Positions 14,553 to 23,565 of a stretch of 28,117 nucleotides of DNA are shown here, in pieces. Source of the DNA: GCA-2728135 sp002728135 (GTDB lineage Bacteria > Pseudomonadota > Alphaproteobacteria > UBA828); NCBI GenBank assembly GCA_963997635.1, contig CAXEND010000019.1, positions 1 to 28,117 on the forward strand. Direction: 5' to 3'. The stretch's first letter is position 1, and every line of letters starts with the position of its first letter. A program made the translations under genes and the position numbers. Under the pieces are notes generated by a model that saw only the letters and a list, made by a program, of their open reading frames with translations, had not been told where the DNA came from and did not search any database.

Positions 14553-15737
14553 TCATGTAGTGACTTGATTCCTTGGTAGATAAAGGTGCACTAAAGCTGC
14601 TGCAGATGCAATGAGTGCTGCTGTTAATATAGATATTGAATATGACAGTGTTCCGTCAAAAATTGCAGCAGCAGCAAGTGGTCCCAATAATCCACCCAGA
14701 CCATATGATATTGATTGGCGCCCGTAAATACGTGGTATTTCGTTTATGCCATAATAATTTCCAATGGTTGAAGGATAGGCTGTTGACGCAATACCAAATG
14801 ATATTCCTACAGCACCTAACATAATTAAGCCTAACGTTAATCCTGGGAATATCCAAGCCAATATTAGTGTTATTGCCGCTAGAGCACACATGCCAACCGT
14901 GACCAATCTTCCAGATAGAAATCTACATATTTGCCCTGCAAGCAATGCACCCGCAATATACCCAAGATTGGGTAACATTGGTCCTAAGGTTATATCTTTA
15001 TCTGCCCATTCTTTTACCATACCAGCTGCATGTCCTATGATCATAAGTGCGGCAAAAGCCAACAAGAGGAACCCTAACCATAGACAAATCATGACCCTTG
15101 GCTTGCTTGTAAGTAAATCTTCAAAAAAACCAGTATTATTATCAGGTTTAGGTACTTCAGCATTTGAATAAAGAAATAAGTAATAAGCAATTATACCTGA
15201 GATTATAATAATAATTGCAGAGACTTGTAGTGTAGGGAATACACCCATCCAATTTATCATTGTTGTATATATTGAGGGCCAGACAACTCCTCCTAAGGCA
15301 AAAGATCCAACAGCTATACTTAAAGAGACACTATGTGGAAGGGGTGATCGAATGCTACAAGCAGATACTGATAGAAAATAAGAGACACCACTTGCAAATC
15401 CAAAAATTATACCGTAGCCAAGAATTAAGGTGAAAATATTTTCACCAAATCCTGCAATGCCAATACCAACGGCGCCTAAAGTCATTATTACAATTGTTAA
15501 TTTAGGTAGGGCTAGCCAATGTAATAAGCGGTGCGTTACAAAGCAGCCAACAGTTACAAAAATAAAGGCTAGAGAATAGGCTATGCTGACTTCAGATCGC
15601 GATGATGATAGCTCGCTTTCAAGTGGGGCAAGAAGCACGCTCCACCCGTAGAGCATGCCCATAGTTAGCTGCAAAAGTATGCAGGCTCCCAGAGGCATTA
15701 TTGAATTAGATTGCTCGCCATTGATTGAGTTAGACAT
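14553..15737 (-). CDS. MFS transporter, oxalate/formate antiporter (OxlT) type
   Basis: A 394-residue inner-membrane transporter with about 12 hydrophobic segments. It opens with GACILLQLTMGMLYGWSVLL, the typical first helix of OxlT-like carriers. A second half-repeat starts around FLLLAFAALMIIGHAAGMV, and the late helices include GISFGIASTAYPSTIGNYYG, a region conserved in the group. OxlT-type proteins exchange small carboxylates, but the subgroup is broad and the substrate here is open. It follows the flavoprotein gene by 71 bp and overlaps the SD of hspQ, so it belongs to the same minus-strand run. Confidence 0.85.
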   Translation of the reverse strand: MSNSINGEQSNSIMPLGACILLQLTMGMLYGWSVLLAPLESELSSSRSEVSIAYSLAFIFVTVGCFVTHRLLHWLALPKLTIVIMTLGAVGIGIAGFGENIFTLILGYGIIFGFASGVSYFLSVSACSIRSPLPHSVSLSIAVGSFALGGVVWPSIYTTMINWMGVFPTLQVSAIIIIISGIIAYYLFLYSNAEVPKPDNNTGFFEDLLTSKPRVMICLWLGFLLLAFAALMIIGHAAGMVKEWADKDITLGPMLPNLGYIAGALLAGQICRFLSGRLVTVGMCALAAITLILAWIFPGLTLGLIMLGAVGISFGIASTAYPSTIGNYYGINEIPRIYGRQSISYGLGGLLGPLAAAAIFDGTLSYSISILTAALIASAAALVHLYLPRNQVTT

Positions 15738-15808
15738 GATAGTATTAAGGTAGCTGAAAAAAATGTTTTTGTGGAGTTATTAAAGATTTAATACTAACAC
15801 TAGTTTGT

Positions 15809-16804
15809 TTAAATAAGTAACTCTGATTCCAAGATCTTCTTTGCTAGTTTAAATCCGCTTGTAAAAGCTGCCTCTACATTTCCTCTAATAAGCCAATCTC
15901 CGCATAAAGCAATACATTTTTTATCATCAATAAGATAAGGGTTTTTTGCGGTTCTCTTTGGGGCATTCGCATAACGCCATTTGTGCAGATTCTTATAATA
16001 TGCTTCAGAGGTTTCCAATCTTAAGATATCTTTAACTTGCTCATACATATGCCCAATTACATATTCTTCCCTCATGTCTAAATTTTTATCAGCCCAAAGA
16101 TTTGTTGAGTGGATCAAAAGAGAAAATGGTTCATTCCTATGGGGCTTAGAGCTGTTGACAGATATCCAGCTAATATCTGTTCCACGAATTAAAGCTACAT
16201 TGAAATTTATTTGTGGGGTATTATGAAACCCCAACATGAGAGAATAACATCCTGTCATCTCTATAGCTTTTATATGCTTTTTTAATGATATTGACTGAGG
16301 TAGTAGCTCATAGGCTTGTGGAGCCGGTATTGCAATAACTACCCAATCGTAGGCACCAATTGCTAATCCTGAGTCACTGTATATGACCCATTTATTAGAT
16401 TTTTTTTCTATCGATCGAATACGAATATTATTTTTAATATTAAGATTCTTACTTAAATATTTTCCAATTTCATTCATCGATGGTACACCCACATAGTGTG
16501 GATAGTGAGAATCCCATTGCCAGCTATTACTGATTTTAGATTTCTCAATTTCAATAAACTTAGCATCCCATCTTTCAACACAACCGGCCTTGACAAGTTG
16601 ATTTACAAACAGCTGAAACTCATCAGATTTGGCAGTAAAATACTGTGCACCATGATCAAATGAGAATTCATTAACTCTTCTAGTTGCCAATCTACCTCCA
16701 ACAGCACGCGATTTTTCAAATAATGTAATTTCACAATAGTTATTTAGAGAGTTTGCCAAGGTTAAACCTGATAAACCTGCTCCAACAATAGCAAGAGATT
16801 TCAA
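15809..16804 (-). CDS. renalase-like FAD-dependent oxidoreductase
   Basis: A 331-residue flavoprotein. The N-terminal FAD-binding Rossmann motif GAGLSGLTLAN (8-18) and the second signature GGRLATRRVNEFSFDHGAQY match the renalase/NAD(P)-amine-oxidoreductase group. A C-terminal ALCGDWLIRGNVEAAFTSG is the conserved FAD-contacting end. Renalase-type enzymes oxidise dihydropyridine or amine substrates; related members occur in desaturation steps. The start is TTG 16804, with GGAG 7 nt upstream. It is 30 bp downstream of the radical SAM gene and probably shares its transcript. Confidence 0.85.
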   Translation of the reverse strand: MKSLAIVGAGLSGLTLANSLNNYCEITLFEKSRAVGGRLATRRVNEFSFDHGAQYFTAKSDEFQLFVNQLVKAGCVERWDAKFIEIEKSKISNSWQWDSHYPHYVGVPSMNEIGKYLSKNLNIKNNIRIRSIEKKSNKWVIYSDSGLAIGAYDWVVIAIPAPQAYELLPQSISLKKHIKAIEMTGCYSLMLGFHNTPQINFNVALIRGTDISWISVNSSKPHRNEPFSLLIHSTNLWADKNLDMREEYVIGHMYEQVKDILRLETSEAYYKNLHKWRYANAPKRTAKNPYLIDDKKCIALCGDWLIRGNVEAAFTSGFKLAKKILESELLI

Positions 16805-16834
16805 AGTTGATCTCCAATGTTTGGCAGTATTCCA

Positions 16835-18808
16835 TTACGAGAGTTCAAGGCGTAAATCTCGTAGTGAAATCCCCTGAGTATTTAAAATCTTGGATAATGT
16901 TTTCTGTTTTGCATTATTTAATAAATTGCGTAGTTCCGTTCGCTTGTTTGACTCAATAAAACAAAACCTTTTCATAGATCTGCTCATAGGATTTATATTT
17001 GCTGGATCAATTTTAATATCAAAATAATTTTCAGGCAGGTTAATAGTTATCTTAGATGTATCATTATTTAATGAAGGAAATTGTGCAAATGTGTATTCAC
17101 TTACTGCATTGAGAATATCATTTGGAATTAGATTTAATATTTTGATGCTATCCTTAAAATGTTTATCAAAAACAGTTTTTACATCACGCAATAACATAAT
17201 ACTAAATTTAATATTAAGTTTCTCAAATTCTTGGCTGATTAAATTACGGAAGTTATCTTCTTTGCTGAAGTAGTGTTCTATAGCTTTTTCATCATCAAAC
17301 CATTCCTGTTGAGAATACTCATCAAGTTTACGCCAAAATTCACTACTAATTGAATTTTTATTCTCCGTGCTAGATTCTAGAACCTTTATGAGTATATCTA
17401 CGGGGTTAACTCCATAGGCCATTGCTAGCTTAAGTAGGGGTTTATAAACTTCAATGTTCCAACATAAGTCGACAAGAAAATGTATTTTTCTTAGGTAGAA
17501 GAGTTCATCCTCATTCATAGTTGAAGTTTGTCTTAAACTTTCTTCAAACTCAAAAACACGCAATTCATGACCATTACCGTCGTGGTAAATTCCAGCATCC
17601 CCATGAATTAGTCGGCAACGGGTCTTAAAATTAAATTTTTTGCGAGTTTTAGGATCATTAGTTTCTGCTCCGGCAAGTAAACGCATATTGTGGTTTTGTA
17701 TTATGTCAACACCTAAGGACATTAATTCTCGTAACGCAGCTAAATGACTATGGAGCGTTTCACCTGGTAGGGGGACTATTAGGTCGGAGTAAGTACGTGA
17801 CCCAATCGAATGAAACTTTTGCTGGTAATCTGCATATGTATCCAGAGAAATATTGTCACGTTTAATGTTTTTAAGGACTTCATTTTCTAGACTCTGTACA
17901 GCCATGACAGGTACAGTCATATCACCAAAAATTTCTCCAATTTCTAAGTTGCGTTCCGTTGCGTTTTTTGCAAGCCAAATATGACATTTCTCTGGAGTTC
18001 CTGTCTTATTTCGTACTGCACGAATTGCTTTGGCTAATTCCACATCTCTTTTCAGAATACCAAAATTTGCATCACATATTATCCAGTTTCGGGCGTTAGA
18101 ACGTTTACCAACGTATTCTATTTCTGCCAATGCTTGATCAAGTGACATTCGCCTGACAAGATCTTTAGATGCTGAGCCCCAAGCACAGAAAGTACATTTG
18201 AACGGACAGCCACGATTAGTTTCAAATAATGGAATCATCCCAGATGCAAGGAAATCATCTAGATAACCTGCTAAATATGGAGAGGGAATATCGTCAATTA
18301 TCTTTTTTAGTGGTCGTTCATCAGTTTCCTGTAAAAAACCATTCTCAAGAAAGACTAAATTATCTGGTAAATTGCAATTTTTGGAATGTTTATTCTGGTT
18401 ATTTTTCCACCATTTCACGATTTCCGTAAAAGGTTGTTCACCACCATCAATAATAAGATAATCGATATAGTTATGTTCTTTAAGAAAAATACCTCTGTTG
18501 TTTGGGTCTGAGTCTATATTTGGACCTCCAGCTACGATTAATGCGTTGGGTGCAAGAGATCTTACATGAGCTCCTACTGACTTATTAAGTTTTTCATTCC
18601 ATCCATAATTAGCAAAACCAATTATATCAGGAGGCTCTCTATTTATGGTTTCCATAAGTCGATCAGGGTGTTTGAATAATTCAATGGAAACTGAATCGCC
18701 CAGATTTTCTAATGCATATGCCTTAATATAACCTATACCCAATGGAATAGGTAGTGATCTATCGTCGACCGAATATGTGTGAGCTAAATCTGCTAAGTAT
18801 ATGCGCAT
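16835..18808 (-). CDS. B12-binding radical SAM protein, undefined reaction
   Basis: A 657-residue protein. The N-terminal third has a cobalamin-binding-like Rossmann domain (LPIPLGIGYIKAYALENLGD, then DIIGFANYGW and ALIVAGGPN, about 20-95) without the DxHxxG histidine, as is usual for radical SAM partners. The radical SAM core starts at NRGCPFKCTFCAWG, with the cluster cysteines 201, 205 and 208. Roughly 300 further residues follow, carrying no motif I recognise. Such enzymes methylate or rearrange unactivated carbons, often in lipid, glycan or natural-product pathways. The start is ATG 18808. It is 23 bp after the GT-B-like gene and 30 bp before the flavoprotein, so it is operonic. Confidence 0.85.
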   Translation of the reverse strand: MRIYLADLAHTYSVDDRSLPIPLGIGYIKAYALENLGDSVSIELFKHPDRLMETINREPPDIIGFANYGWNEKLNKSVGAHVRSLAPNALIVAGGPNIDSDPNNRGIFLKEHNYIDYLIIDGGEQPFTEIVKWWKNNQNKHSKNCNLPDNLVFLENGFLQETDERPLKKIIDDIPSPYLAGYLDDFLASGMIPLFETNRGCPFKCTFCAWGSASKDLVRRMSLDQALAEIEYVGKRSNARNWIICDANFGILKRDVELAKAIRAVRNKTGTPEKCHIWLAKNATERNLEIGEIFGDMTVPVMAVQSLENEVLKNIKRDNISLDTYADYQQKFHSIGSRTYSDLIVPLPGETLHSHLAALRELMSLGVDIIQNHNMRLLAGAETNDPKTRKKFNFKTRCRLIHGDAGIYHDGNGHELRVFEFEESLRQTSTMNEDELFYLRKIHFLVDLCWNIEVYKPLLKLAMAYGVNPVDILIKVLESSTENKNSISSEFWRKLDEYSQQEWFDDEKAIEHYFSKEDNFRNLISQEFEKLNIKFSIMLLRDVKTVFDKHFKDSIKILNLIPNDILNAVSEYTFAQFPSLNNDTSKITINLPENYFDIKIDPANINPMSRSMKRFCFIESNKRTELRNLLNNAKQKTLSKILNTQGISLRDLRLELS

Positions 18809-18831
18809 TTAGTTTTCCATATAAAAGATTT

Positions 18832-20403
18832 TTACTTTCCAATAAATAAACTCCGAAAATACTCAGGATCTGCATAGATTGGCATTTCACATATTGCATT
18901 TTCTAGGATATCTCTAGAGATATCAGGAATATTATACTCATCGTAATTACAAGTTAACAAAGTACATCTCTTTTCAATCTCTGATATAATGGAGGCATTA
19001 AATCTCATAGTTCCATGATCAAGTAAGACTATTGCACGATCACTACATAATCCCACAGCAAGAGTTGTAGTTGCTGGGAAGTCGTAAATCAAGATATCAG
19101 CAAGGGCAATTGCTTTTTCAAATTTTTCATTAGGAATAGGGATATCCCTTGCAGGGTTCAAGTTCCTTGGTGGCTTTTGACCACCTGGGTGAGGTTGACA
19201 GAGAAGGTCAATTTGGAATGATCTAAGTAAAGTAATAAGTCTCTCTTGCCAGGCCATATATTGAGGGCCGCCTAATACTGGAGGGCTAGCCTGGTTTATT
19301 CCATAAAAAAGTGAGGGCACATACATTATTCTTCGTCGATGATTATTTTTCTTAGCTTTAGTGAAAGCAAAGCGGCCAACATCAAGACCGGGGTCACCTG
19401 AAGCAGATTCTATTGAGCACTTTCGAATTGGTTTAGTTTTTAGGATGGCATCATTAATTTCTGGCAAAGAAGCAGCATTTTGGGTTGCAACAACAAATTT
19501 GGAGGAAACTGAAAGTTCATTTAATGCCACATATTCAGGTGGGTGCAACAAAGAGATTGATCCTCCATGGTCGCATCTTATAGCTTCTCCTTCTCTTCTT
19601 AAAACTTCTAATCCTAATGCTCTCGAAATTTTCTTGTTTCCAGTACCTGTATATATTTTTTTAGGAATATCACGTGACACTCTTAAAGAAGATAATAGAT
19701 TTGTGGCATCTTGATATGATTCTTGAAATATTTTCCTCAATATTTTTGAGAGTCTCAAGTGTATCTCAGGAGATAAAGGTAAATTAGCTGTAAGTTTTGA
19801 TTCTAAATGTATAGACAGTCCTGAGACGTCAATTTTTTTATAAAAGATTTCATCACGTTTACCGTTTGTTTTTACGAAATCTACATCATAACCATTTCTT
19901 ACATTATCTGATACTGTTGGAAGTAAAGATCTTAACAGTGAGTTATGAGTTAGTGAAATAGCATCAGGACGAAGAATAGTTTTTGGTAATCGATAGTATG
20001 GTGTCCAACTAGCTGTTCTTAATAATCGGCGACCCCATAGTAAAGATGGGGCTTTTATGGAATTATTTAATGATGAAAATGTAATAGGAATCTCATCTGT
20101 TTTTCCTGTAAAGTAATCGACTATTTTGGGACCTATTAATTTTTGTCCTAGATTTTGGGCAGCATTTGTTAGAAGTGCTAATTCGATGAGTGCTAATGTT
20201 TGATTTGGACGTCTGCCTAGTAATAATACATCTCTAATATCCGGGTCTGAAAAATAAACTGTTTCTTCTAAATAAGATTTATAAAAAGCGGACATATAAG
20301 GGACAATAATATGCAAATTTAGCGGCCACGAAGAAACCGGGAGTAGACTTGATACATTAGTATCAAGTGTTATGGGTAAATCACTTTGAAGATTAATACT
20401 CAT
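18832..20403 (-). CDS. putative GT-B-like surface-carbohydrate transferase
   Basis: A 523-residue soluble protein that I cannot assign firmly. Its C-terminal half has features of CDP-glycerol/surface-polysaccharide transferase-like GT-B folds: a strand-loop LLCQPHPGGQ (compare the KPHP-type motif), then ADILIYDFPATTTLAVGL (nucleotide-sugar or phosphate loop region) and RAIVLLDHGT. The N-terminal half is a long region without a recognised motif. No membrane helices or signal peptide are visible. It lies 24 bp after the SDR and 23 bp before the radical SAM gene on the same strand, which suggests a shared pathway. A non-glycosyl transferase role is possible. Confidence 0.5.
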   Translation of the reverse strand: MSINLQSDLPITLDTNVSSLLPVSSWPLNLHIIVPYMSAFYKSYLEETVYFSDPDIRDVLLLGRRPNQTLALIELALLTNAAQNLGQKLIGPKIVDYFTGKTDEIPITFSSLNNSIKAPSLLWGRRLLRTASWTPYYRLPKTILRPDAISLTHNSLLRSLLPTVSDNVRNGYDVDFVKTNGKRDEIFYKKIDVSGLSIHLESKLTANLPLSPEIHLRLSKILRKIFQESYQDATNLLSSLRVSRDIPKKIYTGTGNKKISRALGLEVLRREGEAIRCDHGGSISLLHPPEYVALNELSVSSKFVVATQNAASLPEINDAILKTKPIRKCSIESASGDPGLDVGRFAFTKAKKNNHRRRIMYVPSLFYGINQASPPVLGGPQYMAWQERLITLLRSFQIDLLCQPHPGGQKPPRNLNPARDIPIPNEKFEKAIALADILIYDFPATTTLAVGLCSDRAIVLLDHGTMRFNASIISEIEKRCTLLTCNYDEYNIPDISRDILENAICEMPIYADPEYFRSLFIGK

Positions 20404-20427
20404 TCTAATCCTAAGAAAACTATTTTT

Positions 20428-21180
20428 TCACCCTATTTCAGCACTCATACCACCATCTATTGGTAGAATATGTCCTGTTATAAAACTTGCTTCATCAGAG
20501 CAAAGCCAGCAAACAGCATTGGCAACTTCTTCTGGTCTTCCTATTCTTCTCATTGGCACCCTCCCCGAGGCTTGGTCAGGGTCATTTTTCCAACCGCGGA
20601 GTAATAATGGTGTTAAAATTGGCCCAGGTGCGACTGCATTTACTCTTATCCCTTTTGAGGCATATTCCAGTGCTGCTGATTTTGTCATGCCTGATACAGC
20701 ATGCTTAGCAGTCATATAAGGTGACCATTCAGGCCAGCAATTTAATCCCCATATAGAACTTGCATTGACTATCGCACCACCACCAGATTCCATAATGGCT
20801 GGAATTTGTTCTTGCATAGAAATATACACACCATTAATCATGATATCGAATGCTCGTTGAACATCTTCTATTACCTGATCCTCAATTAAAGCCTGTTGGC
20901 CTTCTATGCCAGCATTATTATAAGCAAAGTCCAATCTTCCAAATTCAGATAAAGCCTTTTTAACCATATTCCTGATTTGCTTTGGTTCTGAGACATCTAC
21001 ATTTTCAAATATCGCTTTACCTCCTATATCCTCAACTTCTTTTAGGGCTTTATTTCCGCCTTCTTCATTAATATCAGCAATTAAAACAGAAGCTCCACGT
21101 TTTGCCATTTCAATTACAGTTGAAAGTCCAATACCGGAACTACCACCTGTTACTATCGCAACTTTATCATTAAAAATCAT
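20428..21180 (-). CDS. short-chain dehydrogenase/reductase
   Basis: A 250-residue classical SDR of typical length. The cofactor motif TGGSSGIG (about 11-18), the acidic turn ADINEEGG, NNAG at about 90, the catalytic Ser in NASSIWG, YMTAK (Tyr and Lys of the triad) and the C-terminal GHILPIDGG are all present. The Asp after the second strand favours NAD over NADP. It oxidises or reduces a hydroxyl/carbonyl on an unidentified substrate. It is the first gene of the minus-strand run that continues with the GT-B-like, radical SAM and flavin genes, so it probably supplies one step there. Confidence 0.9.
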   Translation of the reverse strand: MIFNDKVAIVTGGSSGIGLSTVIEMAKRGASVLIADINEEGGNKALKEVEDIGGKAIFENVDVSEPKQIRNMVKKALSEFGRLDFAYNNAGIEGQQALIEDQVIEDVQRAFDIMINGVYISMQEQIPAIMESGGGAIVNASSIWGLNCWPEWSPYMTAKHAVSGMTKSAALEYASKGIRVNAVAPGPILTPLLLRGWKNDPDQASGRVPMRRIGRPEEVANAVCWLCSDEASFITGHILPIDGGMSAEIG

Positions 21181-21374
21181 GTGTCTACCAAAATTTAATA
21201 AGGGTTTACCTTCAAAGATCTTTTACTGGTTCAATTAACTATTGATAGCCTAATCAATTAATTCCCTTAGTTTTACTAAATTGTATTTAGACCATAAGGA
21301 AAAATTAAATGAATTGGTATTAAACATTTATTTATAGATATATCTATATTGAAAAAATCCTTTTATAATTTTTA

Positions 21375-22028
21375 TTATGATTCTTTTTTTGTTGAATGAA
21401 CAACAAGGGCTTTAGTGACGATAAAAAGTACTATCGCATTTAGTAAGTGCCATAAAAAATGGGTTCCTACTGGGAAATTAATGCAAAGAATTTCATCTAT
21501 GCTCCTTAGGGTTAGCGAGAAACCAAAAATAATACATGCTAAAAGTAAGCCTTTTCCAGCAGGGTGTGATCTTAAGTAATGAAGAAAAACTCCCATTAAC
21601 AACATTGCTAAGAATGGTGCTAAATACGCCCCTCCAGCAAACCCTGTTTGGGTTTCTAAGGTAACTGATAACGCCAAGGTTGCTATAGTGGCAGTGTAAC
21701 ATGCCCATTTGGGAGCAAAGGTAAAACGGCGAATGGCAAACCAAGTATAGAGTAAAATAAATAATACGATGGGGGTTACATCAGCTACCATAGCCCATTT
21801 GGTTGCATGAGTATGAAATAACCAACTACCGATTCCGATAATTATAATCAGGCCAGCAAAAATCCATAAAACTATATCTTTTTCTGCGATTTTGCCTGTT
21901 TTGCGGATCAGATAGATAACAAATAATCCACTGATAATAAATGCAAAATTAGTAGTTGCATTTATGGGTTCTGCCCAATAATTAAAATTGGATCTCTCAC
22001 AATAAATGTCTATAAGGCCGTTCTGCAT
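21375..22028 (-). CDS. ceramidase-family (CREST) membrane protein
   Basis: A 217-residue integral membrane protein with about seven hydrophobic segments. The CREST/alkaline-ceramidase signature is visible. The N-terminal DIYCERSNFNYWAEPINATTN leads into helix 1, WLFHTHATKWAMVADVTPI carries the conserved Ser/His/Asp region, and the last helices carry THFLWHLLNAIVLF with two metal-type histidines. Family members are zinc-dependent amidases acting on ceramides or similar lipids. Bacterial members are mostly uncharacterised. The start is ATG 22028. It follows the small unknown gene by 33 bp and lies 194 bp upstream of the SDR. Confidence 0.82.
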   Translation of the reverse strand: MQNGLIDIYCERSNFNYWAEPINATTNFAFIISGLFVIYLIRKTGKIAEKDIVLWIFAGLIIIIGIGSWLFHTHATKWAMVADVTPIVLFILLYTWFAIRRFTFAPKWACYTATIATLALSVTLETQTGFAGGAYLAPFLAMLLMGVFLHYLRSHPAGKGLLLACIIFGFSLTLRSIDEILCINFPVGTHFLWHLLNAIVLFIVTKALVVHSTKKES

Positions 22029-22061
22029 GTTTGATAAAGTGCTATATAATGGTCATGATTT

Positions 22062-22484
22062 TTATTGCTTAGTGGGTGGTTGGGGATTGTTTGCAGGGTT
22101 ACTATCAATCAAATTTAATTCCTGAATTTTATTTTCCTCGAGCAATGGTTTTAATTTTTCATAAAATGATTTTGCTAAGTCCTCTTCATAAATCTGTTTG
22201 TCCTCCTTATAAAATGCAAAAGACTTTTTATGTTTTTCTATTTTCTCTGGATTTTCAATTGTATTCTTTGTCCATTCATACAGTGGAAAATCTTCTAATT
22301 TATTAGCTTCTGCTTCAAGACAATAACCCCTAAAAGCATCGTAAGTGCATACAGGCCTTAAGCCATATTGACTTGCTAGAGAAAATATTATCCCAGATGT
22401 ACCTGTGAGTTGATTTGCTCGTAAAGAATCAGAAAGTTCAGTGTCAACACGAATTCTCACTTGGTATAACCAATTTTTCTTCAA
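22062..22484 (-). CDS. hypothetical protein, 140 residues
   Basis: I do not recognise this protein. The start is a TTG at 22484 with a strong GAGGA 7 nt upstream. The N-terminal half (MKKNWLYQVRIRVDTELSDS onward) looks like a compact alpha/beta domain. The middle is rich in Lys/Glu and helical, and the tail is rich in Asn and Pro (ending NNPQPPTKQ), probably flexible. Two cysteines occur, in PVCTYDAF and RGYCLEA. There is no signal or membrane segment. It sits 33 bp before the ceramidase gene and 63 bp after the hydrolase gene, forming a likely three-gene unit. Confidence 0.65.
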   Translation of the reverse strand: MKKNWLYQVRIRVDTELSDSLRANQLTGTSGIIFSLASQYGLRPVCTYDAFRGYCLEAEANKLEDFPLYEWTKNTIENPEKIEKHKKSFAFYKEDKQIYEEDLAKSFYEKLKPLLEENKIQELNLIDSNPANNPQPPTKQ

Positions 22485-22547
22485 TTATTTTCCTCGTTTA
22501 TCTTAATTTATGATTCTTATGTAAATTGCATGTGAAGTAATAAAATT

Positions 22548-23414
22548 TTAAGGATTAAGGTGTTCAATAAAAAAGTTGCATGCAGCTTTACTAGATTCCT
22601 CTAGTAAAGACATATATGGGTCATAATGGGAACAATTTAAAAGTAAAAGTTCTTTTGGTTCCAGTGCACGACTGTATGCATTTAACTGATCACGACTAGG
22701 AACTCTTGTATCATTTTCCGCTATTATCATTAGCAATGGAGTGGGGCTGATCCTATGCACAAAAGACCAAGGCTCATATTCAAGCCATAGATCACGACTT
22801 CGAAGAGTTACTTCATTAACATAGTCTGTGCCTTTTCCTAATGTTTCAGCCCACATGGCCGTTTCACTTCCAGGTTGGTATACGGGCACTTTAGCAGGGA
22901 TATGGCCCTGGGCCCGGTTGTCATAATCATCGTATATATTTTTTAGATAATTTGACATGTCAGGAGCAGTTACCATTCTTTCTATAGCAGCAGAGCCAGA
23001 TGTTACTGGTACTTGACTCACCACGCAGGAGATACGTCTGTCTACTGCACTAATAATTAAGACATGTCCACCAGAGTAACTTGTTCCCCAAAGGCCTATT
23101 CGACTGGAATCTAGTTCTGGATGTATTCGAGCATGAGAAATTACTTCTCTCATATCTCGAATTTGTTGCCATGGATCGACTTCCTGCCGAATGTTACCAC
23201 CGCTATTACCAAAATTACGGTGATCATAAACCAATGCAGCAAGCCCAACCTGCTCAAAAGCTCTTGCGTATGAATCAAGTCCCATGTCCATGATAGCGCT
23301 AAATCCATGGCTCATTACTACTACAGGATGGGGACCAGTGCCTTCTGGGAGATATATTTTCCCTGCTAAATCGATTTGATCCGTCATGGTCAATCGAATA
23401 TCACGTATTTTCAT
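22548..23414 (-). CDS. alpha/beta hydrolase, acylpeptide-/Xaa-Pro-peptidase-like
   Basis: A 288-residue serine hydrolase. The oxyanion strand VVVMSHGFSA (about 31-40), the YDHRNFGNSGG segment, the nucleophile elbow GLWGTSYSGGHV (Ser about 112) and LLMIIAENDTRVPS (acid) are visible, with the catalytic His probably in LLLLNCSHYDPY. The group includes peptidases and esterases of the CocE/acylpeptide type. No signal peptide. It heads the minus-strand group with the unknown protein and the ceramidase-family protein, so action on a lipid or amide is a guess from context. The start is ATG 23414. Confidence 0.85.
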   Translation of the reverse strand: MKIRDIRLTMTDQIDLAGKIYLPEGTGPHPVVVMSHGFSAIMDMGLDSYARAFEQVGLAALVYDHRNFGNSGGNIRQEVDPWQQIRDMREVISHARIHPELDSSRIGLWGTSYSGGHVLIISAVDRRISCVVSQVPVTSGSAAIERMVTAPDMSNYLKNIYDDYDNRAQGHIPAKVPVYQPGSETAMWAETLGKGTDYVNEVTLRSRDLWLEYEPWSFVHRISPTPLLMIIAENDTRVPSRDQLNAYSRALEPKELLLLNCSHYDPYMSLLEESSKAACNFFIEHLNP

Positions 23415-23565
23415 TTGTATTTCCTATCACGAAGCAAATTTTTATTATGAATATAATACAGATACACATACACATACATTAATTAGTTATATTGCGAAGT
23501 GTGTGCTAAATAATTTTGATATTTATTTACCTTTTAAAAAATAAGAATTTATAAGGTTCATTAGA

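Noticed and set aside
19361..19714. 117-residue plus-strand frame within the GT-B-like gene
   Set aside because: It has no SD or domain signature and lies opposite a longer gene in a tight operon.
23458..23479. Short ACACAT-type tandem repeat upstream of ilvA
   Set aside because: Only about three imperfect units; no sign of a CRISPR or functional repeat.
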